A DNA stretch of 11,938 nucleotides. Origin: Porphyromonadaceae bacterium. GTDB taxonomy: Bacteria > Bacteroidota > Bacteroidia > Bacteroidales > Paludibacteraceae. The DNA lies in contig CAJPPQ010000029.1 of NCBI GenBank assembly GCA_905372605.1, forward strand, positions 1-11,938, read 5' to 3'. The notes beneath the pieces were generated by a model. That model searched no databases, was not told the origin of the DNA, and saw nothing but the letters and a program-made list of their open reading frames with translations. Position 1 is the stretch's first letter; every line of letters begins with the position of its first letter. A program made the position numbers and the translations under genes. Below are positions 1 to 7,337 of the stretch, one piece after another.

Positions 1-861
1 AGTATCCCAAAACAACACACCCGGCTCTGCCGATGCCCAAGCATTGTGAATGATCTTATTCCACAGCTTTTTGGCATCTATCTTTACCGAAAACGTGGGG
101 TTGGACGAGTCTATCGGATATTGCTGCGTGTATGGTTTACCGCTTTCGACACAACGCATAAATTCGTCGTCGATTTTGACCGATATATTTGCTGCAGTGA
201 TTTTGTTTTGTTCGAGTTTGGCGTCTATAAACTTCTCAGCATCGGGGTGTTTGATAGATATAGATAACATAAGTGCTCCACGCCGACCTCCTTGTGCTAC
301 CTCGCGAGTAGAGTTCGAATAACGCTCCATAAAAGGTACGATACCTGTGGAGGTAAGAGCCGAATTGTTCACGGGCGAACCTTCGGGGCGTATCGAAGAC
401 AGGTCGTGTCCTACTCCGCCGCGACGTTTCATAAGCTGAACCTGCTCTTCGTCTATCTTTATGATAGCTCCGTAAGAGTCCGAAGAGCCCTCTACGCCTA
501 CCACGAAACAGTTCGACAACGACGATACTTGAAAATTATTACCGATGCCCGTCATCGGTCCTCCCTGCGGTATAATGTGTTTGAACCTGTCGAAGAGTTC
601 GAACAGTTCGTCCTCAGACATAGGGTTCGGATACTTAGCCTCGATACGGGCTATCTCCCTTGCCATACGTCGATGCATATCTTCGGGCGACCGCTCATAT
701 AGGTTACCTGCCGAGTCTTTGAGGGCATATTTATTTATCCACACTTGGGTAGCAAGTTCGTCGCCACAGAAGTAGTCGTTAGTAGCTTTTCTTGCTTCTT
801 CGACAGTGACAATCGAATTTTTTTGCAGCTCTTCATTGCTGCCGACAGAATACTTTTTCAT
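1..861 (-). CDS. nrdJ: Adenosylcobalamin-dependent (class II) ribonucleotide reductase, N-terminal part, cut by window edge
   Basis: This enzyme reduces ribonucleotides to deoxyribonucleotides in the cytoplasm, using adenosylcobalamin to make the thiyl radical. The frame is open from an ATG at 861 to the window edge, giving 287 codons; the C-terminal part, with the radical and redox cysteines, is outside. Recognisable segments are KYPNPMSEDELFELFDRF (about residues 75-92), LSNCFVVGVEG (the first conserved cysteine, about C118), MKRRGGVGHDLSSIRP (about 144-159), GSPVNNSALTSTGIVPFMER and STREVAQGGRRGALMLS. These match the Bacteroidales cobalamin-dependent family closely (family knowledge from memory). 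No N-terminal ATP-cone is evident. The start is supported by a promoter-like element 43 bp upstream. The leader has no clear Shine-Dalgarno sequence and I found no cobalamin riboswitch B12 box. Assignment is firm; the subclass name is less so. Confidence 0.93.
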   Translation of the reverse strand, partial: MKKYSVGSNEELQKNSIVTVEEARKATNDYFCGDELATQVWINKYALKDSAGNLYERSPEDMHRRMAREIARIEAKYPNPMSEDELFELFDRFKHIIPQGGPMTGIGNNFQVSSLSNCFVVGVEGSSDSYGAIIKIDEEQVQLMKRRGGVGHDLSSIRPEGSPVNNSALTSTGIVPFMERYSNSTREVAQGGRRGALMLSISIKHPDAEKFIDAKLEQNKITAANISVKIDDEFMRCVESGKPYTQQYPIDSSNPTFSVKIDAKKLWNKIIHNAWASAEPGVLFWDT

Positions 862-903
862 ACAATCTTTTTGGGGTTTTGTTATTATTATAAAACTGTA
901 TGG

Positions 904-934
904 CAAAAGTACAATGTTTTTCCGAGAAACTAAA
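904..934 (-). promoter_or_regulatory. Probable nrdJ promoter, Bacteroidota type
   Basis: On the minus strand TACTTTTG (904-911) fits the Bacteroidota -7 consensus TAnnTTTG. TTTA (931-934) lies 19 bp upstream and matches three of four bases of the -33 element TTTG. The element sits about 43 bp before the nrdJ ATG, a sensible leader length. Prediction is by consensus only. Confidence 0.55.
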
Positions 935-1168
935 TCGTTGCACTCGAATATCGACGTTAAATTGTCTTAATAGAAAAGATATATTATTGATTGTATGGTA
1001 TATATGTGTTTTTATTGTCCGTAAAGTTTTCAAAAATGTTTTACCGTGTATATTAATGAGGTTTATCGAAGCGAGAATGTAGTTGTGTGTAGAGTCGTGT
1101 TTATCGAGTAACTTTCGGTTTTGTTTTCGGGCAATATTATAATCAGACCAAAGATAGGAAGCGATACA

Positions 1169-1218
1169 AAAAAGGCTCGAGATTGTCAGAAAAAAAAGAC
1201 ATAGTCTCGAACCTTTTT
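1169..1218 (-). terminator. Intrinsic terminator downstream of the PepSY-like gene, possibly bidirectional
   Basis: The plus strand reads AAAAAGG, C, TCGAGA, T, TGTC, a 10-nt A-rich loop, then GACA, TAG, TCTCGA, A, CCTTTTT. The arms pair as AAAAAGG/CCTTTTT, TCGAGA/TCTCGA and TGTC/GACA, interrupted by one C-A mismatch and a small internal loop. In the minus direction the stem ends in a T tract, about 25 bp after the PepSY-gene stop codon. A and T tracts flank both sides, so termination in both directions is possible. Confidence 0.8.
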
Positions 1219-1242
1219 ATTTAAGCTATACTTTTAGGATAA

Positions 1243-1770
1243 TCAATATAGGGGTACGTTATCGAGCTGTTTGCCCTTGCTGTCGACGTATACGGTTGTT
1301 TCGTGTTCGCCATATTCGAGTTCTACCTTGTAGTAAGTCTGATTGGCACTTACGATTTTGTCTACATCGTCTAATCGGTACTTAGGATACAGAGCCTTTA
1401 TTGCTTTATTCACATTAGCAGGCAATTCTGCCACGGTAATATCTTGCTTGTAGATTATCAGATTTCCCTCTTTGTCGTAATATGCCTTGAAGTCTCTATT
1501 TCGAATCTCGAATTCTACTTCATATATCTCATCGTTTGTTTCCCATTCGATGTCGTAGGCATTTGGGAAGTCTCTGCCGAATGCTTTCGATACCGCAGCA
1601 TTGGCGCCATCGTATTTGTTCGATGTGTTGTAGCGCATGATAAGTTCATATACCTTCTGCTCCGAATATTTCTTCGAAATAGCCGGAACCTGTGCATTAA
1701 TCTGCGTACTACATAGTGTTAGGGTGAATATTATCACCAAACGAGATACACTCAAAAAAATTTTACTCAT
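1243..1770 (-). CDS. Secreted PepSY-like (DUF2874-type) protein
   Basis: A 175-residue exported protein of unknown molecular function. Residues 1-26 form a signal peptide with a hydrophobic core (LVIIFTLTL) and a likely cleavage after INA before Q27. The mature part shows two similar PepSY-like repeats. Each has an FPNAYDIEWE- or YPKYRLDDVDKI-like helix end, then beta strands (YEVEFEI; YYKVELEY), then a D-x-G turn (YDKEGNLI; VDSKGKQL), at about residues 57-107 and 117-170. Bacteroidota encode many such periplasmic or surface proteins, often annotated as PepSY-like or beta-lactamase-inhibitor-like; that describes fold only and does not imply antibiotic resistance. The gene stands alone, divergent from the nuclease gene, and ends at a strong terminator. 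I found no clear promoter consensus upstream. The family call is good; the function is unknown. Confidence 0.82.
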   Translation of the reverse strand: MSKIFLSVSRLVIIFTLTLCSTQINAQVPAISKKYSEQKVYELIMRYNTSNKYDGANAAVSKAFGRDFPNAYDIEWETNDEIYEVEFEIRNRDFKAYYDKEGNLIIYKQDITVAELPANVNKAIKALYPKYRLDDVDKIVSANQTYYKVELEYGEHETTVYVDSKGKQLDNVPLY

Positions 1771-1864
1771 AAGAATTTATAGTTTTAATTATTAATACGA
1801 CGATATAGACTCAGTCAATATAATAAGGTTTAATGTTAGTCGATAATATAATCGCAGACATCCG

Positions 1865-1895
1865 TTGTAATAATCGAAATTTATACCTAACTTTG
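1865..1895 (+). promoter_or_regulatory. Probable promoter of the beta-CASP nuclease gene
   Basis: TAACTTTG at 1888-1895 matches the Bacteroidota -7 consensus TAnnTTTG exactly. TTG at 1865-1867 lies 20 bp upstream as the -33 element. Transcription would start near 1902, leaving a leader of about 50 nt before the ATG at 1953. This is the best promoter match in the window. Confidence 0.68.
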
Positions 1896-1952
1896 CCTCC
1901 CGAAATCGAAAAAAGGCGATAATATTTGAATCCAAATAATAAAACGAATAAA

Positions 1953-3380
1953 ATGCAAATAGAGTTTTTAGGAGCTACACGTGAGGTTACAGGTAGCAAG
2001 TTTTTAATAAAAACCAAGGGCGGACGATGTATATTGCTCGATTGTGGAATGTTTCAAGGGAAAGGTCTCGATACCTACAATCTCAACCGCGATATACGTT
2101 TCGAACCGAGCAGTATCGACTATCTGATACTCTCACATGCACATATAGACCATTCGGGGCTGATACCTTACATATATCACCTTGGATTTAGAGGCAAAAT
2201 CATTACCACGGCTGCTACCCGTAGCTTGTGTGCCTATATGCTTGCCGATAGTGCTTTCATACAGGAGTCGGATACAAATAAATATAACCGCAAAGCTCAA
2301 CGCAACAATCTACACACTGCCTCGCCACTATATACACAGCAGGAGGCTCATCGGTGTATGGAGCTATTTGTTACTACTGAGTTTAGGCGGAGGTTGCAGA
2401 TAGACGAAGATATAGCAGTTACATTCTATACGACGGGACATTTGCTCGGAGCAGCTTGTTCGGTGATAGAGATAAAAGAAAACGGCAAACTCTACAAGAT
2501 AGGCTATACGGGCGATATAGGACGTCAGAAGAGCTATATACTTCGTACTCCTGAGCCTTTTGCTCAGTGCGATTATATTATTACCGAGTCTACTTACGGC
2601 AATCGTTTGCACGAGTCGCAAGAAGATGTAAAGAAGACCCTACTTGAGGTGGTGTACAATACTTGTGTCGAAAAGAGAGGAAAACTTATAATTCCCTCTT
2701 TTGCCGTAGGTCGTACGCAAGATATATTGTATGTGCTCAACGAACTCTACAATGAAGGACTTTTGCCTCATATCAAGGTATTCGTCGATAGTCCGCTGGC
2801 GATAAATACCACTGCCGTCTTCTTGGAAAACATAGAATATCTAAACGACGATATAAAGCGTACGATGCTATACGACGACGACCCGTTCAGTTTCAACCAA
2901 GTCGACTATGTCCGCGACGTAAACAAGAGCAAAGCCATCAATAAGTACCGAAAGCCTTGTATCATCATCTCGGCATCGGGTATGTTGGAGGCAGGGCGAG
3001 TAAAACACCATGTGGCAAACAACATAATGAAGCCCAAGAACACGATACTTATAGTCGGATATTGTGCCCCTACTACTCTGGGAGCAAGGATACAGCAGAA
3101 GGGTTTGAAGCAGATTTCAATTTTCGGCAGTATGATACCTGTTCGTGCCGATATTCGCAGTATCGAAGCCTTTTCGGGGCACGGCGACTATCGGGAGATG
3201 ATAAAATATCTCCGCTGCCAAGACCCCGATAAGATAAAAAATCTATTTCTCGTACACGGTGAATATCGTACTCAAGAGGAGTACAAACAGCACCTGCAAG
3301 AGAGCGGTTTCAGGAATATAATTATCCCCGAAAAAGATAGTCGGTACGTATTACAGGCCGACGGGGCAGTGAAGGTTTGA
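1953..3380 (+). CDS. Beta-CASP metallo-beta-lactamase-fold ribonuclease (CPSF/RNA-specificity type)
   Basis: A 475-residue cytoplasmic nuclease of the family related to eukaryotic CPSF-73 and bacterial MBL RNases; the predicted role is RNA processing or decay. All expected metal-site motifs are visible: DCGMFQG (about residues 30-36), SHAHIDHSG (H62, H64, D66, H67), TGHLLGAA (H163) and YTGDIG (D188). The beta-CASP motifs follow: TESTYGN (E212), SASGMLEAGRVKHHV (H352/H353), and VHGE (H435) in the C-terminal RNA-specificity region. The ATG at 1953 is chosen because the family normally begins with a short strand such as MQIEFLGATREVTGS. An in-frame TTG at 1926 would add nine polar residues with no counterpart I know. 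It is the only plus-strand gene here, with its own promoter, and converges on the beta-barrel gene. Substrate is not deducible. Confidence 0.93.
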   Translation: MQIEFLGATREVTGSKFLIKTKGGRCILLDCGMFQGKGLDTYNLNRDIRFEPSSIDYLILSHAHIDHSGLIPYIYHLGFRGKIITTAATRSLCAYMLADSAFIQESDTNKYNRKAQRNNLHTASPLYTQQEAHRCMELFVTTEFRRRLQIDEDIAVTFYTTGHLLGAACSVIEIKENGKLYKIGYTGDIGRQKSYILRTPEPFAQCDYIITESTYGNRLHESQEDVKKTLLEVVYNTCVEKRGKLIIPSFAVGRTQDILYVLNELYNEGLLPHIKVFVDSPLAINTTAVFLENIEYLNDDIKRTMLYDDDPFSFNQVDYVRDVNKSKAINKYRKPCIIISASGMLEAGRVKHHVANNIMKPKNTILIVGYCAPTTLGARIQQKGLKQISIFGSMIPVRADIRSIEAFSGHGDYREMIKYLRCQDPDKIKNLFLVHGEYRTQEEYKQHLQESGFRNIIIPEKDSRYVLQADGAVKV

Positions 3381-3556
3381 GGCGGGTACGGAATACTGCG
3401 CTACTTGTGCTTACTGCCGAATATCTAAAATAGCAATTTGTTTTACCTGCCGTAAAAACTGATTTCGTTTATAAGGAAATTGACTCTGCTCGGAAGCGAA
3501 CTGCCTCAACTCTGAGAGACGACTCGAATACTATGCGTCGAAATATCTGTGTTCGC

Positions 3557-4267
3557 CTATTGTATTTTGAACATATATATGGCAGAGAGTCTGACGACGT
3601 GATTGAACAGATACTTCGTTTGTGCCGAAGGTAAGGTATATGTCCAGCCGAAATTCTGCCGAGTGATATTGTTGATGCTTACCGAGTATAGTGGTCGCAC
3701 TGCCCAGTCTTTGTATCTGATATCGACACCAATCTCGGGCGACAGACCGAAGCGATACATCCTGCCGTCTTTGTCGAATAGGTTTTTGTTTTCGGTCTCC
3801 AGAGTCATCGGCTTTTGGAGCTCGGTAGCTTCGTAGGCGATGTCTTTGCCGTGTAGAGCAGCCGAGAACGATGCTCCGACGATTGGCAGTATCGATATAT
3901 TATCGTCGATGCGGAAACTATAGCCTAAGTGCAGGGGCAACTCGGCGTAGAATACTTGGCGTTTGAAGATGGTGGTTGCTGTTCGTTTTGGGTCGTTGTT
4001 GAACTGCATATCGAACCGATATGAACGCATCGAGTAGAGTAGTTGCACATCGAGCCAGAGACGGCTTCGGAAGTTCCAGCCGAGGTAGCCGCCGATGTGG
4101 AAACCCATACCCGAACGTGGGTTGAAGGTGATTTTATTGACGTCGCCGCTTACCATAGCATAAGGAAACGTATGTTGATAGCCGCCGATGAAGCCGGCTC
4201 TGAGTTTTTGTGCCGATACTGCCAAGGGGGCAGCGATTAGTATTATTGCCAATATTATTTTTTTCAT
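3557..4267 (-). CDS. Outer-membrane beta-barrel protein (PorT-like / OMP_b-brl family)
   Basis: A 236-residue protein. Residues 1-19 form a signal peptide (MKKIILAIILIAAPLAVSA, cleavage before Q20). The mature part has alternating hydrophobic strands with aromatic residues, typical of a small eight- to ten-stranded barrel: FHIGGYLGWNF, LWLDVQLLYSM, FYAELPLHLGYSF, FGLSPEIGVDIRY and a final VVRLSAIYMFKI. It ends a few residues after the last strand, as outer-membrane barrels often do. It lies 45 bp downstream of the FKBP-like lipoprotein gene on the same strand, with no promoter seen between, so co-transcription is likely. A porin-like, adhesive or T9SS-associated role cannot be distinguished. 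I did not find a clear intrinsic terminator in the 176 bp between it and the convergent nuclease gene. Confidence 0.8.
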   Translation of the reverse strand: MKKIILAIILIAAPLAVSAQKLRAGFIGGYQHTFPYAMVSGDVNKITFNPRSGMGFHIGGYLGWNFRSRLWLDVQLLYSMRSYRFDMQFNNDPKRTATTIFKRQVFYAELPLHLGYSFRIDDNISILPIVGASFSAALHGKDIAYEATELQKPMTLETENKNLFDKDGRMYRFGLSPEIGVDIRYKDWAVRPLYSVSINNITRQNFGWTYTLPSAQTKYLFNHVVRLSAIYMFKIQ

Positions 4268-4312
4268 ATAGCGGATAGTCTCGATGTGTTTGGTTGATAT
4301 TTGTGAGTATAT

Positions 4313-4861
4313 TTATTTAGGAAGAATGTTTACTATCTTGAGGATTTCGATGTGGCAGATAAGAGTAGAGTAGGGCGGTACGAAGAATCTGGCAGAAGAG
4401 GCTACCTTATTGCCCGTTTTGCCGTATGCGAGGTTCCAAGGGATGTAGATTGTGAAGTTTGCTCCTTGCTTTACGAGGTTCGAGCAGAGTATTTCTTGCC
4501 AACCTTCGACCATATCTTTTATCTCTACACTGAATTTTTCGGCGTGTCCCACAGCGGTACCATCGATGAGAAAGTTTTCGTAGGTAACCGTTACCGCCGA
4601 ACTCCGTTTGGCAGTAACACCGTATCCTCTATGTCTGATTACGTATTGTATGCCCGACGGTGTGATACCTGCCGATTCGTAATCGGTTTTCGTTTCGGCT
4701 TTGCTGAGCGAATCGATAATGGTTTTGTTTTTATCGAGCCAAGCCTCGTTGTGAGCACGCCAGACGCTAAAGTCTTTGCGGCACGACGAGAAGAGGGCTA
4801 CAGAGGTAAGCAATAGGATAAAGATATATCTCTTAGTTGCCGTACGGTGTGTGTGTGTCAT
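4313..4861 (-). CDS. FKBP-type peptidyl-prolyl isomerase-like lipoprotein
   Basis: A 182-residue envelope protein. The N-terminus is basic, then hydrophobic (YIFILLLTSVALFSSC), with C27 as likely lipidated cysteine, though F at -3 is not the textbook lipobox residue. Residues about 65-178 follow an FKBP domain: GIQYVIRHRG, VTVTYENFLIDGT, VEGWQEIL, GANFTIYIPWNLAYGKTG and VPPYSTLICHIEILKI. Aligning by eye with human FKBP12, equivalents of Y26 (Y94), W59 (W121) and Y82 (Y146) remain. F36 and D37 appear as V104 and G105, and F99 as C169, so isomerase activity is doubtful and a chaperone or binding role is possible. It is the first gene of a probable unit with the beta-barrel gene and may help barrel or surface-protein folding (inference). 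The GTGTGTGTCATT context leaves no alternative start. Confidence 0.8.
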   Translation of the reverse strand: MTHTHRTATKRYIFILLLTSVALFSSCRKDFSVWRAHNEAWLDKNKTIIDSLSKAETKTDYESAGITPSGIQYVIRHRGYGVTAKRSSAVTVTYENFLIDGTAVGHAEKFSVEIKDMVEGWQEILCSNLVKQGANFTIYIPWNLAYGKTGNKVASSARFFVPPYSTLICHIEILKIVNILPK

Positions 4862-4900
4862 TGTATCGTTTGTCTATGTATTGCGGTTATTAATATCATT

Positions 4901-4932
4901 TGCCGTAAACGTAGTATCGGATACTATCGGCA
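4901..4932. repeat. Inverted repeat in the leader of the FKBP-like gene
   Basis: TAGTATC (4912-4918) and GATACTA (4920-4926) are perfect inverted arms around one G. An outer pair TGCCG (4901-4905) and CGGCA (4928-4932) extends the symmetry with unequal internal loops. It lies between the predicted promoter and the start codon of the FKBP-like gene. No T tract follows, so it is not a standard terminator. It could be an operator or a leader RNA hairpin. Confidence 0.6.
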
Positions 4933-4970
4933 GTAGTCTGTCGGAATACGATACGAGCGTTTTGAGAGTA

Positions 4971-4978
4971 CAAAGGTA
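4971..4978 (-). promoter_or_regulatory. Probable -7 element for the FKBP-like/beta-barrel unit
   Basis: TACCTTTG on the minus strand matches TAnnTTTG exactly. It lies 10 bp beyond the PAP2 stop codon, with about 110 bp to the FKBP-like start. A TTTG (5002-5005, inside the PAP2 3' end) is 23 bp upstream, longer than the usual 19-21 bp, so the -33 assignment is weak. Confidence 0.45.
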
Positions 4979-4988
4979 TGAAAATAAT

Positions 4989-5603
4989 TTATAATTGCAT
5001 CCAAAGAAGTACGGAAGGTATAAGCGATAGTCCGAGTCCGAGGAAGAAACCTGCTACAGTCTGCCCCAGAGTGTGAACTCCGAGTATACAACGCGAAGTA
5101 GTTACGCTGCCGGCGACGATGAGTGTCACTACCGACCAAAAGACTATGTTTATATCAAGAAACGACATCATCGCCACGAAACCGCAAATGATACCAACTC
5201 CGCAACTATGTGCCGATATTTTCCATTTGGTGTTGATGATAGTTATAGCGGCGAAAGCAAAGACGGCAAATGTGAAAAACAACACATACAGGTACATCCC
5301 GAGCATCAGATATATCAGATATAGTCCGACGATAGCCGAGTTGAGCGATATGAGATAGATGGGATGCCGCTGGCGGCGGTCGGATAGGGTGAGGTCGGTG
5401 ATTTTTCCTCGGCGGTAGCGGTACCATATCGACACGACAGGAACTACGACGGTAAAGAACAGCACGAGGACGAAAAAGGCTAAGTCGCGATATATGTCGG
5501 CCGAGCAAGGAAACGAGGTTGCGAAGTACATCAGTAGGGCGCAATAGAGTGGCACCGCGATGGGGTGGAATATGGCAGAGAGTGTTTTGGCTATTTTTAT
5601 CAT
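4989..5603 (-). CDS. PAP2-family (phosphatidic acid phosphatase-like) inner-membrane protein
   Basis: A 204-residue membrane protein with about five to six hydrophobic segments (roughly residues 13-30, 40-60, 82-110, 112-123, 135-148, 152-168, 182-200). The PAP2 signature is partly conserved: a basic loop with SDRRQRHP (74-81), KISAHS with candidate catalytic H132 in place of the usual PSGH, and SRCILGVH (S170, R171, H177). The last motif usually has D four residues after the histidine; here it is Q181, which as I recall is common in Bacteroidota members. The likely substrates are lipid phosphates or pyrophosphates such as undecaprenyl pyrophosphate or lipid A, at the outer face of the inner membrane; which one cannot be told. 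The start lies 3 bp after the rpoN stop, so translation is probably coupled to rpoN. Confidence 0.83.
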   Translation of the reverse strand: MIKIAKTLSAIFHPIAVPLYCALLMYFATSFPCSADIYRDLAFFVLVLFFTVVVPVVSIWYRYRRGKITDLTLSDRRQRHPIYLISLNSAIVGLYLIYLMLGMYLYVLFFTFAVFAFAAITIINTKWKISAHSCGVGIICGFVAMMSFLDINIVFWSVVTLIVAGSVTTSRCILGVHTLGQTVAGFFLGLGLSLIPSVLLWMQL

Positions 5604-5606
5604 TGT

Positions 5607-7061
5607 TTAGCGTGTTTGTGAGTTTGCTGTCCTAATGTTCGAAGACTGTATGTGCATTTCGTCGCGGTATTTGGCTATGGTTCGTCGGGCTATGTGGTAG
5701 CCTTCGTCGTTGAGCTTCCGAGCTATTTGTGCGTCGGTAAGAGGAGAGTTTTTATCTTCGGAGTCGACGAGTTGTTTGATTATAGCCATTATTTTTTTAT
5801 TCGATACCTCTCCGCCTTCGTCGGTCTTGATAGCGTCGGAGAAGAAATACCGCAGCGGGAAGATACCGTAAGCTGTCTGTACGTATTTATTGCTTGTGGC
5901 TCGCGATATGGTCGAGAGGTCGAAGCGTACGACTTCGGCAATATCCTTAAGCTTCATCGGTACGAGGTCTGAGGGGTCGCCCGAGATGAAAAATACTTTC
6001 TGTGTATTGGCTATTGCTATCATAGTGCGGGTAAGAGTGCGGTTGCGTTGCTCGATAGCTTCGATGAATGTGTCGGCATCGTCGATTTTTTTGCGTGCGA
6101 AGTCGAGAGCTTTGCGTGTATCGTCGTTTGTTGAGCCTCGAGCAGATAACTCTTCGACCATATCGCGGTAGACTTTGCTCACAGAGAGCTTGGCATAGTT
6201 GAATCCGTTGAGCGAAACGTACAGATTGCCGCCATATTGCTCCACGGTGAAGTCCGGTATGATCTGCGAAGAGACTGTCTCGTGGCGGCTTGCGAATGTA
6301 TTGCCCGGCTTGGGGTCGAGATGCAATATTTGGTCGATTGCTTTACGAAAATCTTCGTCGTCGATGCCGAGATGGCTGCGGATGAGGCTATATTTTTTAG
6401 CAGTAAAGCTATCGAAATATTTATCTACGATAATCATTGCATTGTCGACTGCGGGCGACGAATGCAGTCGGCCAAGCTGGAGCATCAGACACTCACGAAG
6501 GTCGCGGGCTCCGACTCCGGCAGGCTCGAGCTGCTGCACAAGGCTGAGTGCTGCCTCGAGTTGAGACAGGCCGACCTCGATAGACATAGAGAACGCAAGG
6601 TCGTCGGCAATATCGGAGAGGCTACGCGTCAGATAACCGTTATCGTCGAGGCAAGCGACGAGATATTTGGCGAGGTCGAGCGTCTGTTTGTCGGCATCGA
6701 GCTCGTCGAGCTGCGAGGTGAGGCTATCTTCGAACGACTCTTCGGAGGCAAATCCCTGCTGTGGCTTCGAGGCTCTATCGGCAGAGAAATTGTCTTTTAT
6801 GGTGTACTGTGAAGTGTCGGTGACTAACGAATCTGCCTCCATAATATCGATATCGTCTTGCTCGGGTGTGAGCTGACTGTCGTCGTCTTGCTCTTCATCG
6901 GGTAGCGGCTCGTGTGTCTCTTCGAGTGCAGGGTTCGCCTCGAGCTCTTTGTTGACTACCTCTTCCATCTCCGGAGTAGAGTATCCGAGCATTCGTATCA
7001 TCTGGAACTGCACCGGCGACAAGCGTTGACGCTGCGATATTTTAAGCTCTTGTTTCAGCAT
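5607..7061 (-). CDS. rpoN: RNA polymerase sigma-54 factor
   Basis: A 484-residue alternative sigma factor that binds core polymerase and -24/-12 promoters and needs AAA+ activators to open DNA. Region I (1-50) is rich in Q, L and M (KISQRQRLSPVQFQMIRML) and interacts with activators. Region II (about 50-100) is acidic (EEQDDD, PEQDD). The core-binding region (about 108-300) contains LEPAGVGARDLRECLMLQL and LDPKPG. The helix-turn-helix is near DIAEVVRFDLSTISRATSNKYVQT's first half (about 373-390), followed by FPLRYFFS (401-408). The RpoN box ARRTIAKYRD is at 458-467. Length and domain order are normal. It heads a tight pair with the PAP2 gene. No sigma-54 activator or convincing -24/-12 promoter was seen in the window. 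The ATG at 7061 gives the usual MLKQELKISQ N-terminus. Confidence 0.97.
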   Translation of the reverse strand: MLKQELKISQRQRLSPVQFQMIRMLGYSTPEMEEVVNKELEANPALEETHEPLPDEEQDDDSQLTPEQDDIDIMEADSLVTDTSQYTIKDNFSADRASKPQQGFASEESFEDSLTSQLDELDADKQTLDLAKYLVACLDDNGYLTRSLSDIADDLAFSMSIEVGLSQLEAALSLVQQLEPAGVGARDLRECLMLQLGRLHSSPAVDNAMIIVDKYFDSFTAKKYSLIRSHLGIDDEDFRKAIDQILHLDPKPGNTFASRHETVSSQIIPDFTVEQYGGNLYVSLNGFNYAKLSVSKVYRDMVEELSARGSTNDDTRKALDFARKKIDDADTFIEAIEQRNRTLTRTMIAIANTQKVFFISGDPSDLVPMKLKDIAEVVRFDLSTISRATSNKYVQTAYGIFPLRYFFSDAIKTDEGGEVSNKKIMAIIKQLVDSEDKNSPLTDAQIARKLNDEGYHIARRTIAKYRDEMHIQSSNIRTANSQTR

Positions 7062-7103
7062 TGGGTGAATGGTGTGTAATATTTATTCCTTACAATTGCT
7101 GTG

Positions 7104-7111
7104 CAAAGGTA
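7104..7111 (-). promoter_or_regulatory. Probable -7 element of rpoN
   Basis: TACCTTTG on the minus strand matches TAnnTTTG exactly and lies about 42 bp before the rpoN start codon. I see no TTTG or TTG at the usual 19-21 bp upstream; the nearest candidate is CTG 23 bp away. The call rests on the -7 element and its position. Confidence 0.48.
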
Positions 7112-7337
7112 ACATTTTATTACGAATTATAAATCAGGAATTACGAATCGGATGTTGTGAATTGAAATTAATGGTTTGATATTAGAATTGTATGAACATA
7201 ATTTACCGACGGGCAAGTATAGCTTAGATAATATCAATATCTATAATATGTTTTTTTAACTACTATCGGTAATATGCTCAGATATTTTAGTAAATAACCA
7301 AATAAATTGATTTATAGGTAAAAATACTTGTATTTGA

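Larger units (their letters stand above)
862..1242. other. Intergenic region between nrdJ and the PepSY-like gene (381 bp)
   Basis: This AT-rich spacer holds the predicted nrdJ promoter at its left end and a strong hairpin terminator at its right end. Between them (about 935-1168) I see no convincing gene or RNA. A further TAnnTTTG match, TATCTTTG on the minus strand at 1149-1156, has no -33 partner at the right distance. Searching by eye for a B12-box (GGTCTCCTG-like) on the nrdJ strand gave nothing. Confidence 0.6.

Noticed and set aside
735..743. Perfect DnaA-box-like TTATCCACA
   Set aside because: It lies inside the nrdJ coding sequence, is single, and the bases are explained by codons for Trp-Ile-Asn. 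One match by chance in 12 kb on two strands is not surprising.
833..1033. 66-codon open frame on the minus strand
   Set aside because: It overlaps the nrdJ start and runs through its predicted promoter, with no family resemblance.
862..1148. Possible cobalamin riboswitch in front of nrdJ
   Set aside because: The gene's cofactor makes it plausible, but no B12 box or conserved core was found on the minus strand, and the predicted promoter leaves only about 35-40 nt of leader.
1926..1952. TTG start adding nine residues to the beta-CASP nuclease
   Set aside because: The added residues are polar and have no counterpart I know in the family, while ATG at 1953 gives the normal N-terminal strand.
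4352..4816. 154-codon open frame antisense to the FKBP-like gene
   Set aside because: It is a shadow of a gene with clear domain motifs, and has no domain of its own.
5551..5566. Sigma-54 promoter starting TGGCAC
   Set aside because: The -12 TTGC part is missing at the required distance; a second TGGCAC near 1346 fails the same way. Both lie inside coding sequence.
6237..6812. 191-codon open frame antisense to rpoN
   Set aside because: It is fully antisense to a clear gene; the codon bias of rpoN leaves stops rare in that frame. The translation shows no recognisable domain.
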